DNA of 64,000 bases from NCBI GenBank assembly GCA_023653785.1, contig JAMKCH010011790.1:1-64000 (forward strand), given 5' to 3'. Below, in pieces: positions 50,726 to 61,612 of the stretch. The position numbers were made by a program, and so were the translations under genes. The stretch's first letter is position 1; each line of letters starts with the position of its first letter. The DNA comes from Ophioderma brevispina. Lineage: Eukaryota > Echinodermata > Ophiuroidea > Amphilepidida > Ophiodermatidae. Below the pieces are notes generated by a model. That model was not told where the DNA came from, made no database searches, and saw only the letters and a program-made list of their open reading frames with translations.

Positions 50726-52331
50726 TCATAAGTATATTACAGAAGGGCAAGACTGCTGACCTGAGGATACAGACATGAAGCCAGGATTTGTTTCAGCGAA
50801 TCTTAGCCTTGCCCGTAGTGATGAACTTGATGACGTCATCATTATATCACCGTTCTTCAAGTGTTCCATTGAACACGCATAGTCTGTCTTCTCGAGGTCA
50901 CAAGTCCCTTTTTCCCTGTGGATCAGTTCTTCCAGTTTCGTTCCATTCTGTCTTGCCTGTCGATAATAAATGGTTGCTTTTTTATGGCACGTTATGATAT
51001 CGTCACCCACCTTTAGGGCTAATCTTCATTCCCTTAATAAGAAAATCTCAAGTTTAGAGCAAATGTTGTTTAAATTCGAGCCATGATTGACTTAACTAAC
51101 ATGTTTTTGTGTTTCTTAACAATTAGTCCACTCTCTGGTCGAGCATATTCTGCAAAGTTATTGTTTTTGATCAGTTTTTCTTTTACTTTCCTGTTCGGCA
51201 TATGTAGGTTTGAGGGATTTTTCGGCCGAAATTCCTTCGGACCAATTCGTCGTTGGAATTCACCTCTGAAGAAAACAGGAAATCTTCCTACAAAATAAAT
51301 AGTTGATGGTTTTTCGAATTCCGCAGCCCCCCGGTTGACTTCGGGACAAAAACATACTTGCGATTGGAATTGGTATGTTGGCCCACCTATCTGATATATT
51401 TGACATCGATTCTTCCATCGCCTGTCAAAGCTTTAGTTGGTACCGGAAGTATGCCGAAAAAGCCCTCAACTGTTGGTAGGCAAATAATATTATGGCTTTA
51501 AGTTTATAGGCAATTTGCCAAAGGGGCAATGTCAGTTTTTGTAAACAGTTCAAGTTTTCAAACTAATATCCACTCACTTGATGAGTCCCAATCACCCGTC
51601 AATGTTAATTTTGTACCCTAAGTAATTTCGTAAGACCTTCACGATTGTATTTTTCCACCGTTACCTTGTAGTGTATAGTAGTCTGTCAGGCTGACCACGC
51701 TGTAACCGTTTTTCCAGAACGACGGCTCATACAACAAAAGCCTATTTCTGAGCCGTGATATCTAGTCTTGCCCAGTTACAAAAATTTTGCCCATTTCGAT
51801 AATTTTGTTGGGTTTCACACTCGTACACAGGGCGATATCGTCAACGTAAGCTTGAACGCGGGGATTGGTAAGTGAAACTCGTCAAATGTGTTTCTGAATC
51901 CATCTAACATGCGTCCTATGTTCCTATTTTCACATGCAAAATAGACCACGGAACATCCTTGTATTATGCCACGTTCCGCTTGATGGTGGGTGGTCCGATC
52001 CATCTTTGCATCTGAACGCAAAACAAGAATCGGTGTAAATATCTTTAAAATATTTTGAGTAACGTCTGGCCTGCCGACATCATTAGAGCACGTTACATGA
52101 CATAGTGCTCATACTAACCAAAACGCAATCCGCAAAATCATATTAGAATGAACAATTTGCTACTTTCATGACGAAAGTCTTCCAGAGTTTGTTTCCTGGC
52201 AAAAAGCGTGTTCCATTAAACCTGGTCTTGTTGGCATTGCCACACTTTTGTTTTGACACATCCATGTTTTTCATCACTAACAAGGACCTTGCGTTCCTTG
52301 AGAGCAAAATCATTAACTTTGTACATAACAC
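50726..52331 (-). pseudogene. LINE reverse-transcriptase fragment 2
   Basis: The minus strand reads 'RGIIQGC' near 51960, an 'RMLDGFRNTF' block near 51900, and after a one-base shift 'YVDDIALCTS' at about 51819-51848, the RT catalytic box with both aspartates intact. Downstream come 'GQD' near 51770 and 'EFQRRIGPKEFRPKNPSN' near 51230, the usual post-RT region of LINE ORF2. Stops and frameshifts occur throughout. It is homologous to fragment 1. The 52143-52331 open segment may belong to the N-terminal side of RT, but I could not match it. No endonuclease domain or 5' end was found. Confidence 0.72.
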
Positions 52332-53517
52332 TGGTTAAAGAAATTGACGCCAATTATCAATTTGTTCCAATCACGCCCTTTTTTCGGAAGTAGTCATGAT
52401 TTTTGATTCTTCCAGTCCTTTGTAATTGTTTGGTTTTATTAAACATGTTATTGAAAATGAAGAATAAATATGTTAAGTTAACGTTTAAATTCCCTTCGTA
52501 AATCTTCATATCGAACCACCATCGCCCCGGCACTTACGTGATTGTAAACCTTTAACCACTTTACGGATTCCTCTCTGAAAGGGAAGATGAGGCAACAATC
52601 CGGACAGGTGGCAAGATATTAGCTGGCCACGTGTGATCATCCAAAATATTTTCACTTTGAACTCTGCTTTTTGATTTCTTTTTGAAGTCTTTCAACTGTT
52701 TCTAAGTTAATTGGGCACTGTTTCGGGTGATTCAATTACGCTGTCATTTTTTATGATACCATTGCCTCTGCTTTGGTCGTTTTTCCACAGGTGATAAGTG
52801 TTTTGTTTACAACAGGCCTTGGATTCCCACGCATATGTCTTTGAAAGCCGGACAAATTTTTTGGTTAACAACATCGATCATGTGTGGGATATCCCGCACG
52901 AGAAATTGTCTGTATTGTATCAACGTACCTCGATCCTCACCAACTTCAATCACTCAAAAGCCCTGTATTGATTGGGGAATTTTTTCAGCAACACCCGTTT
53001 AGCATATTTCAAGGTACTAAGATTCCATGGTCTATATAACCTCTAGTGCATGGCTTTAAAATTTCCATTTTCCATAGAAATTGAAGTCAAAAATAGCCAA
53101 AACATTCCACCATTTTCTTTGGATTAGGATGAGAGTAAGAATCAAATCTCCTACCGGTCACTAACGATAGCCGATAAGAACGCTCCAATCGTTCAATGTC
53201 AGCCCAATCATCACCAGTAATGTTAGGCTGACAACACCGGGTTAACTGAGCGAGCAATGTCGGGTCGGTTGGTTCAGTTTCCTGTGACTAACCTGAATCT
53301 TTCCAGTCTTCAGTGCAGCTTTTACAGCCGTCTTCAACCGTCCCACACCAACCATGTGTTCTCCACGTTTTCGACTGTGGCTAAGACGATGTGAACCGCC
53401 AAAAATGACCTAAACGAAAATATAGTCCAGTGATGGAAAATGGAATTACTAAACGCCGAGATGTTGAAAGACGGTCCATTCGGTCGTTTTCGGTTCGCCT
53501 CATGGGAGTAACAATCT

Positions 53518-54346
53518 GGCGTTTGGCTGCGGGGGATCCTGACTAGCGCATGTCTAAGAATAGCCGGTCTATTAGCGATGCGATACGTGAACGGGCGGCG
53601 CTGTGACCCGAGCAGTAACAATTTCATGTGACGTAATGGTGTGAGGGGAATAAATCTTTTTTTCTTGGTGAATGTCAATAAGGTATTGGGTCCCTGCTAG
53701 GACTTTTTTTCTCGAAGTTTACCATACAGAATAAATATTATATTTTAAGCAAAAATAAAGATAATATAACAATATAATGTGAAAATGTTATCTGAATAGT
53801 AACCGGAAGAGCTTGAGGCAATTTTGAATTATTTTGTTACTGAAGATAGCTGTGGTGAACAAATAAAGGAAATTGGGTTTTCGGAATGACTTATAAAAAG
53901 AAACTATCGTGATTTTGCTGGATCCTATTTTACCTTTTGTGCGAGACGGTTTTCAACTCTCAATATTTCATTGGTTAGGCGGTACCAAATTGCAAGGGAT
54001 GGCAGGAAAAGAAAAGACTGTGCTTTGAAAAGTGGCGGAGAGAAGTGGTGAATAAAATACAAAGGGTAATGTAAGTATGCACTTACGGCATATGGGAAAT
54101 CATAGGCATTTTGAGGGGATTTTCCAACAGAGGATGTTTCCATTATGCTACTGAAGAAGGATATAAATTGTTATTAATTGTACGATATACATACATACAT
54201 ACATACATACATACATACATACATACATACATACATACATACATACATACATACATACATACATACATACATACATACATACATACATACATACATACAT
54301 ACATACATACATACATACATACATACATACATACATACATACATAC
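53518..54346 (+). repeat. ~0.8 kb dispersed repeat ending in (CATA)n, copy 2
   Basis: Direct-orientation copy of 46383-47213. Long exact stretches, such as the one around 'atcgtgattttgctggatcc' (about 53910), are broken by frequent single-base indels relative to copy 1. It ends in the longest microsatellite in the window. Confidence 0.78.
54187..54346. repeat. Pure (CATA)40 microsatellite
   Basis: About 160 bases of uninterrupted ACAT/CATA repeats. Frames here encode YIHT or MYVC repeats and are artefacts. The array resumes as 'catacatacac' after the insertion ending near 54862. Confidence 0.95.
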
Positions 54347-54349
54347 CTA

Positions 54350-54862
54350 CATCGTCCCATCCAAGTTCGTCCATGTACCAATTCGTCCATGTACCAATTC
54401 GTCTCAATTCGCTCAGGCACCGATTCGTCCCGGTATCCCGATATGTACACATTGCGTGTACATATATTAGATTTGAATATTCTCGTATTTATAAGACACA
54501 GTACCCAGCTTTTTGGTGTATTCTGATATAAGATATTCATGAGTTGGACTGAGTAAAGACTCTTTTACGGACGTATGGAAAGTTTTACTGACATTTTTTT
54601 ATGATTTTCTTTCTTCTGTTTGATAATGATGAAATCCATTCGATTTGGACATATGTGCCCCACCGATTTCAGGATACCTAACTAATACTCCAACTAAATA
54701 TCAAAAAATTAGATTATATATAAGGTCATTTAGTCGGAAATAACTTCAAACATCATGGTAAAAACCCTCTCCTTTCAATACGAAATGACCCGATTTTGGT
54801 GATTTGCTACCTGGACGAATTGGGTGGGACGAATTGGTTTTGGGACGAATTGACCTGCTTCC
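54350..54862. mobile_element. Foldback insertion with TTCGTCC-repeat ends inside a microsatellite
   Basis: The left end carries several 'aattcgtcc' units (54351-54433); the right end carries their inverses 'ggacgaattgg' three times (about 54814-54852). The CATA microsatellite lies immediately to the left and a short CATA remnant immediately to the right. That is the pattern of a ~0.5 kb element inserted into a CATA array. TSD cannot be read within the repeat. Confidence 0.55.
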
Positions 54863-54869
54863 ATACATA

Positions 54870-55718
54870 CACATAATTTATATAGCGGCTTTCAAAACGG
54901 TCAACGCGCTGTCACTTAGATTGAATTGTTCAGAGTCTTGCTTAAGGGGTTTGACGTGTTAGTGATCTACTCGATAACATTTTCTAGAATTCACATATAT
55001 GGTATTTACAACGGTGCTGATTAAGAATCTGAAATAAGAAATGGGGGTCACTGACTTTGTTTTTGAGCTATAGCCAAAACAAAAAGTGTATGTTGTCACT
55101 TTTTAAACCACGCAAGTCTATGGGAAAAGTCAAAATTTGACGTTTGGATCGCCTACAAAATAAAAACTTCTCGATAAAATTTTGTAATTTCTAAATATGT
55201 TGAGGTCTCGATGTCGTTCTTCAAAATTTTGAAATAAAAAATGAGGGTCACCGACTTACTTTTTCCATTACAAGCCGAAAACCACTGAAATTGGACACTA
55301 TTTTTTTAAATTGGGCGTCTTGTTGTGCGGCAAGAAAAATCCGCGCCACATTCGGCATGCAGCAAACCAGAGATGCGCGATTTTAATAAACGCACAGTTA
55401 TCCGCGGGATCTGCGTATGATACCTTCGCACCTCAAAACTAAAATTCTTCCATTTGTCCATGACTGGGCTCTAAACAGAATGCTGAAGGTGTAAAGCAGC
55501 TTGCGCGTAAACAAATCACACGTCAAACTCCTTAAGGCAAACATCCTGTCAGGTTAGACTGTGATAACCCAAGTAGCACCATGTCTGACTATCACACATT
55601 AATTTTGAATAGAAAGTTAAAGTTTCTTACGTGAGTTTACTGTATTTCTATAATGTAATATTACTTCTAGTTCTATGGTATTACGATTTTCCTGATGTAG
55701 TAGTCGTGGGCTTAATCA
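54870..55718. other. Intergenic 3' flank of GPCR-B
   Basis: Contains 'atttatatagcggctttc' just after the CATA remnant and two related blocks near 55040 and 55245 sharing 'gggtcac.gac..actttt'. No gene recognised. Confidence 0.45.
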
Positions 55719-56879
55719 TTATTTATTGGCAGTAATTTCCATCGTGGATGGAGAACTGAGAACTGTACTTGACGAAAGATCCTTTTTCTTTTGTCCACAA
55801 AATGCCAGTTTGAATCCCTCTCTATACTTTTCATTTGTTGCACTGTAAATGAACGGGTTAATTGAGGCATTGATGGCAAGCATGGCACGAGCAAGCAACA
55901 TGACTCTTTGTCCAGTTGTGTTTTCCATTTCGCCTACGCCGAAGAGTTCATCAAATATATCAGTTATATTGAAGTAAACGAAAGGAGATATGCATGCGTA
56001 AAATATGATGCCGTTAATTACAAGCATTCTCGCTACCTTATTCCGCACATCCACTGCTCCATGACGTCCAACAAAACTTGGATAGTTTTGATCAGTTGGT
56101 GTAGCTCTCGCACGAAGTGATAATTTTACAACAATCCCTGTAAACATGAAGAAATTAACCAATGCTCCAGCAAAGAATGTTATGACTTGTGCAACATCTG
56201 ATGCGATCTCCAAAAGGGGATAATGCGCTTCACATCTACAGATAAACCGAGGTAGGTGACGCCTTGCAAGATCCATTGGCCAAATAAGGCAAGTGGTTTC
56301 TACCAAGGTATGTCCAGGTACGACAACTGCTGCCATAGCTAGAGATGATATCCAGCAAAATACAGCCATTTTGAGTGCGCGGCCTTTTGAGTTAACCATC
56401 ATATGTTTCAGCGGGAAACACACAGCTAAGAACTTTTCAAGGCTCGCTGTTGTTATGAAACCGACAGAGGCAAAGTAACAGGCATTTCGGAGAAGAAAAG
56501 CAGAGGCACAGCCGAACGAGCTAGACCAAATGTTGCCAGGTTTCACTGCAGATGTATTGTAGTGAATAAGATTCTCAGTCATTACAAACGCAATTGTTAT
56601 TATGTCACTTACAGCAAGATTAGCAAGAAAGAAATTTGTAATGCTTTTCATATGTGGTACTCGTGCAATGACAAAAAGAAAGGACACATTTGCCACAAGA
56701 CCTACCAGCTGGATGCAAGGAATGACAATTGTGTATAAAATGAACTCGGTTTGTGTCATCATCCATTTCTGAGCTGTTTCTAAATCAACAATGAACACGT
56801 TGGACATGTTGATGCAAGTATCCTCCTCTGAAGGGTAGACCATGTTTAAGATGCGAGCAATAGAGACACGAGTGGTCAA
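55719..56879 (-). CDS. Rhodopsin-like peptide-type GPCR (GPCR-B), intact single-exon gene
   Basis: 386-residue class A GPCR in the plasma membrane, probably coupling an extracellular peptide to G proteins. Visible: N24-M-S and N108-T-S glycosylation sequons, TM1 about 46-71 (N64), TM2 'FLANLAVSD' (D92), C124 at the top of TM3 and C197 in ECL2 (expected disulfide), TM4 W176, TM6 'NGIIFYACISPF' (P299), TM7 'NPFIY' (341-345) and C361 for possible palmitoylation. Odd points: E148-K149-F150 replaces DRY, the TM5 proline is absent, and the TM6 toggle tryptophan is missing. Start taken at the first ATG (56879); in-frame ATGs at residues 13 and 25 are alternatives. Ligand unknown; pattern nearest TRH/ghrelin/neuromedin-type receptors. 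It is a paralogue of GPCR-A and pseudogene C on the same strand. An AATAAA overlaps the stop codon. Confidence 0.92.
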   Translation of the reverse strand: MTTRVSIARILNMVYPSEEDTCINMSNVFIVDLETAQKWMMTQTEFILYTIVIPCIQLVGLVANVSFLFVIARVPHMKSITNFFLANLAVSDIITIAFVMTENLIHYNTSAVKPGNIWSSSFGCASAFLLRNACYFASVGFITTASLEKFLAVCFPLKHMMVNSKGRALKMAVFCWISSLAMAAVVVPGHTLVETTCLIWPMDLARRHLPRFICRCEAHYPLLEIASDVAQVITFFAGALVNFFMFTGIVVKLSLRARATPTDQNYPSFVGRHGAVDVRNKVARMLVINGIIFYACISPFVYFNITDIFDELFGVGEMENTTGQRVMLLARAMLAINASINPFIYSATNEKYREGFKLAFCGQKKKDLSSSTVLSSPSTMEITANK

Positions 56880-57256
56880 AGTAGGAATATCTTCTAACAG
56901 TTGGTAGCTTATTTTGCCGGGATTCGGGTGGTACAGAGAGTATATATTGTCTCTTGAGAGGTCATCAATAGGATATTATGATATGGAAGAAATAATTTCC
57001 TACCGTCAAAGTTAAATTAGTAAATGTTCATTGGTGCAAGAATTTGTCAGAAGGATTTCGAGTGGATTTAATATCGTCGGTATATATTCTAATAATTTTA
57101 ATCGACATTTGAGAAATTGTATGATTGGAAAACTAATGATGGGATAATAGTAAGTGATTTTCGAAATTGCATTGCCATTTACAATAGAAGCGGTCTGTTA
57201 CTCAGGTGTGTAATGAAGACGACTTGGTTAAGACATTCAAAGGGGGCTGGTTTGCT

Positions 57257-58022
57257 TTAACACTTAAGTGCCTAAGGTGTTTTCACTCACGTTGGTGCCT
57301 AAGGGGGGTTCCATGGAACCCCCCCTTAAGGAAACCACTTTCCCGATGGAATTTTCAAATGAAACTCATACCACCTTTGAGGGGGCATAAGACAAGGCCG
57401 AAGGTGCAATATAAATGAGTCCCGGTTTATCGTCTGGAAATTAGGGGCAAATCATTGTTTTCGAAATGCGTCAAAATCGCTCAAAAAGTAACACAATGTT
57501 TTCGCGACCCTGCTTCCACAGCATACACATTGCAAATCATTTGATGTTTATATCTGCTCTAGAAGGACCAATTTACATATATTTAACACAAACATTACCA
57601 TTTTGTACATTTATGTATTTTTTGTGGGTGCAGTCGTATTTGCCATCGGTTTGTACAGCAATGGCGCGCAGTCGCTCGATGATGGAATCGCTTCTTTTCA
57701 GCACATAAAGGGTTAATTATTTTTTCTGATTATGTAATTAATTTTGTTTCATGCATATGAACATACATAAGCAGAAAATATTTCTGGCAACAGGGTTTGC
57801 TAATTTTTATTTTTAAAATCACACTCCCGTTGGAGCCTAAGGGGGGGTTCCTAGGGACCCAAGTTAATGATCTCATTAACGGGCTAGAAATTTTTATGGA
57901 ATTTTTATGGAAAGAAGCGCATCGATAAGTTACACAATTACAAAAAATTAGAGTTCGCCGAAAAACAAATCTTGGGTACTATGGAACCCCCCCCCCCCCC
58001 CCCTTAGGCACTTAAGTGTTAA
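57257..58022. mobile_element. TTAA-flanked MITE (piggyBac-like), TTAACACTTAAGTGCC ends
   Basis: 21 bp perfect TIRs (57257-57277 and 58002-58022) begin and end with TTAA. Inside each is a G/C run with 'ggttcc' sequence; a 22 bp perfect palindrome (six G, TTCCATGGAA, six C) occupies 57303-57324, and related 'cctaaggggggttcc' units recur near 57838 and, inverted, at 57978-58008. 766 bp, no transposase. TTAA TSDs are characteristic of piggyBac and Kolobok elements. It sits between GPCR-B and pseudogene C. Confidence 0.85.
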
Positions 58023-58424
58023 GTTCAGAAAATGTCTGCTACCATGTCTGTTAACAACATTTCTCCATTTTCCGTCAATTGTTATTGACAGGTTCACCGT
58101 TGGATAGAATGTTGTCGACGCGCTATGAAAAAAAAACCGACAACTTTTCCCTCTGACCCAACGTGATTGGATTTCTAAATAAGTCAATATCGGTAATATT
58201 CCATATAGACATGCCATTTGTCTTCTCATCTTTGATGTGGAAAATACCAATTTCCTGTGGAACGAAATTTCACCAAAGCAATACCAACAAGTACGGAATC
58301 GTCATTGACAACACAGAAAGGGAGAAAGAAAAGAAAGGATGGCGAATTTGAAATTATGCGTTATCTTTGATTAATTAACTGTGCAATGTTTGTTTACAGG
58401 TTTACAAACCAAGGTAATGTCTTA

Positions 58425-59420
58425 CTTCGTCCACAAAATACCTTCCCGAAAGCTGGTCTGTACTGTGTACATTTGTTGCACTGTAAGTAAATGGATTTAT
58501 GGACGAATTATCGGCAAGCAATGTTTGCGCAAGTATGGTTGCTGTTAAATTATTGTTCATGGTGTTTACAGTAATATCTCATACATCATATGAGTAGCAT
58601 TGATCAAAAATGAATGAATACACAGACATAGAATAATGCCGTTAATGATTAATCACTACCATTTTGCTACTTTATTCCTTACATCTGCTGTGTCTGTAGT
58701 CAGTGGAGTCTTTGAACGATTTGATAACTTACAATGATTGCGGTATACATGATGAAATTGACTATGCCTGCAGCAAGAAATGTTATTACTTGCGTTATAT
58801 CTTAAGCAAGTTCGAAGTAGATATGAAGAGCTTCACATTTATAAATCTCCTGCGGTACTTTCAAGTGTGTCATATTAGTAGGCCAAATGAGACATAATCT
58901 CTCTACGTATTCATGTGCAGGCGCAACTATGGCTGCCAATATAAGAGAAGACAACCAACAAAACCTGACCGTTTTCGATGCTCAGCCTTTTGAATTTATA
59001 GCCCTGTGTTTGACAGGGAAGCATACAGGTAACTATTTCTTAAAAAATTTGCAGATGTAATGAAAGCAAAGAAGCTAAAAACATTCTTGATTAGAGCGGA
59101 AGACATGCATGTCCATGGGTTTCGCCATACTTCTCCCATTTTGATTGAAGACGTCAAATACGACACACTCTCGCTCATGAATGACAATCGCGATGGTGAG
59201 AGTATCACTTACAGCCAGGTGTGCCAGAAATAATTTTGATATTGGTTCTCATAGATACAATTCGGGCGACAACGAAAAGAAAAGACACGCTTAAAACTAG
59301 TCCCGTAGTGTGAATGAAAGGAATAAAGAAAACGTTAATGGTAAATTCCCCGAAACAGCAGTTTCAGTATCAACCTCTAATATATACATGAGATTTATTG
59401 ATGCAAAGTCTTTCCCGGTG
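58425..59420 (-). pseudogene. GPCR-C: decayed paralogue of GPCR-B
   Basis: All regions of GPCR-B can be traced in order on the minus strand but in shifting frames: an N-terminal 'CIN' start near 59405, TM1 'VLSVSFLFVVARI' near 59270, TM4 'FCWLSSLILAAIVAPAH' near 58935, ECL2 'CLIWP' near 58880, TM5 'VITFLAAGIVNFIMYTAII' near 58770, the intracellular loop 'DVRNKVAKW' near 58675, TM6 'LIINGIILCLC' near 58630, and TM7 'SSINPFTYSATN' near 58490. Stops occur after 'VAKW' and elsewhere, and several frameshifts and a damaged TM2-TM3 region are evident. It is similar in length to B. It is non-functional and evidence of gene duplication and loss in this cluster. Confidence 0.9.
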
Positions 59421-59511
59421 TGGATTAGCATCGTGTGTATAGAAGCAAATCACTCGTTATATCGTCATTATACAGGGCTCCTTTAAGGATTGATTGCCAC
59501 TTCCACTTTCC

Positions 59512-60040
59512 TTAACCCTCGTCCGACCAAGGGATGGGTGCCCCCCCCCCCCCCCCCCACCCAAACGGATGATTCCCCTGTCGCACAAAAACGCAAACGA
59601 ATTTGATCTAAGGCTTATATGTAATTGTATGTTCATCCTTTGCGGTCATTTTAACGAAAAAAAATGGAGGTACCACCTTCAGCGGGGTCAGGGTGTCCGT
59701 CAAAGTCGAAAAGAACGGGGGGGTGTGGTTGCCACTTGCCTGGTAAATGGTACTTCTGATGATGCTACTGTAAGCGAATACTGACAGTATTTGTATTTTT
59801 TATTTTTAGAGTATGCTTACTTTGGCACCCATCATTGCCAACTTGCAAATAGTTTGCTATTATTATGACGTCACTATGATATGCTTGTTGATATGTTTGT
59901 GCTTCATTTGAAGAAAGGACATATGTAGCTACCTCCTGATACCAAACAAGATGTTTTAATACGAAAAAATCAGGGGGTGGTAACCACCTCCTCCACCGGT
60001 CGTGAATGTAGTAGAACACCCTTGGTTGGACGAGGGTTAA
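59512..60040. mobile_element. TTAA-flanked MITE (piggyBac-like), TTAACCCTCGTCC ends
   Basis: The left end TTAACCCTCGTCCGACCAAG and the right end, inverse of TTAACCCTCGTCCAACCAAG, differ by one base; TTAA at each edge is the likely TSD. An 18-base C run follows the left TIR (59541-59558). The interior module near 59625-59745 ('ggttgccac', 'gtcaaagtcgaa') matches modules in the inverted duplication at 34-40 kb, and a 'gtggtaaccacc' stem lies near the right end. 529 bp, non-coding. Confidence 0.85.
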
Positions 60041-60044
60041 AATA

Positions 60045-61274
60045 CAGGGTGTCCCAAAAAAAGTGGTGCAAGCAGATAAACCCCGATTTCTCAAAAACTG
60101 CTGAAGCTGTGAATTTCATTTTCTTGGAGAATATTAATTATACTCTTTTGTATAAACTGTGCAAATCCCATGACAATCCGCCAACGCAAACCAGAGATAT
60201 AAACGATTATTAAAGGCACTCTGTTTTTCACCCATTCCAATGGGATTTACAAAGTTATGTGATCATCAGAGAGGTTCGTGGCTCAAACGTGGGCATTGAC
60301 AAAATGATAACCTCAGAACCTGAAGGTGATATAAAATTAGTTCAGTGCTGTATTTGAACAAATATCTTACATAATTTATAATAATAACTTTTAAGCTGAC
60401 AATTGGGTTACATGTTGAAATATTCATTGTCGGGAATGTATGCATGATACATTGAACAGATTTTAAGAAAGAAGGAAAGCAATGGATGTTTATGAAATGT
60501 TAGATTCAAGCCAATTGTTATTAGTAGCGAAATTAATCAATAAATGACAGGTGTGATCCTCTTAGCTTAGTTTAATGAAAATGAATTCGAAAATGAAAAT
60601 GTTCCTCCGATTGTGTTATTTATCAACCTTCACAAAGATGAGAAACTTCAAGAACAAAGAGGTTACTGCCGAGCAAAAGGGAGTTCAATGTCATTAAGGC
60701 TATTGATATTCATGTCTTGTAAAAAAGAATGTGACTATAACATTCAAACACCTGTGGCCACTTCTTAGTTTATATATTTATCAAAAAACTGCACAGGTAG
60801 AGATAACAAAATAGACATAATGCCAAAGTTTTGATTTGTGCTTATCATATTTTTTTAGAATGCGACTGTAGGCTCAATCATTGCGCGTTTCTAATGCCTA
60901 TTTGCCATTTAATAAATCTAAAAAACCGATATTGTGTGCATTTTGTATTTCCTCATTTGTTAATATTTAAAAGGTATGCCGCCACGAATACAGCAGCACA
61001 TTCAATGAATTGGAAATCTCTCACCCGACAGCAGAACGGACAAATGATGTTAACTGTGTACATGGTGTAAATCCCATTGGAATGGGCAAAAAAAACAGGT
61101 AGCCTTTCATAATCATTTATATCTCTGGTTTGCGTGGGCTGATTGTCATGGAATTTGCACAATTTATACAAAAGATTATAATTAATATACACCATGAAAA
61201 TGAAATTCACACCTTCAGCAGTTTTTGAGAAATCGGAGTTTATCTGCTTGCACCACTTTTTGGGGGACACCCTG
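60045..61274. mobile_element. Long-TIR mariner-like element (CAGGGTGTCCC ends)
   Basis: TA at 60043-60044 and 61275-61276 brackets a 1230 bp element. It starts CAGGGTGTCCCAAAAAAAGT and ends with the inverse with a few differences. The inverted match continues inward about 200 bp on each side ('gcaaaccagagatataaacg' against 'atttatatctctggtttgcg'). The internal ~800 bp is AT-rich without transposase motifs. A 182-codon minus-strand frame crossing the right TIR (60953-61501) is not a transposase. It abuts the previous element, leaving only a few bases between them. Confidence 0.85.
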
Positions 61275-61277
61275 TAT

Positions 61278-61604
61278 ATACACTTTCTGCTATCTAAGAC
61301 ATCAAGACGGGTGTATTTTTTGGTTTGCTCTAGTGAATATTGTTTCATGTTCAGCAGTAAGAACAAGATGTCGTTGTAAGTTATAATTCCTATAAGATCC
61401 ACATGTCCACATTGAACTGCACTGGCCCTAATTAGGCAACATAGACAAATAAGTAGATAGGTATACGGTTCGTAATTGGCGTCCTCAGAGTAAGGGAACA
61501 AGTAGATGTGTATATAGTTCGTAATTATAGTCCCAAGACTATGAAGGCCATCAAAGATAACGTCTTCATTCCATTGGTGTTACATGTCGCACGTAACAGG
61601 ATCA
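61278..61604. other. No gene recognised
   Basis: Short interval between two mobile elements; no motif seen. Confidence 0.5.
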
Positions 61605-61612
61605 GTTTATTT

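Noticed and set aside
54143..54540. Long open frames of repeated YIHT or MYVC residues
   Set aside because: They arise from the CATA microsatellite, whose 12-base phase contains no stop codon; no protein is implied.
60953..61501. 182-codon minus-strand open frame
   Set aside because: It runs through the right TIR of the mariner-like element, and the left TIR gives a similar peptide; no transposase motif is present.
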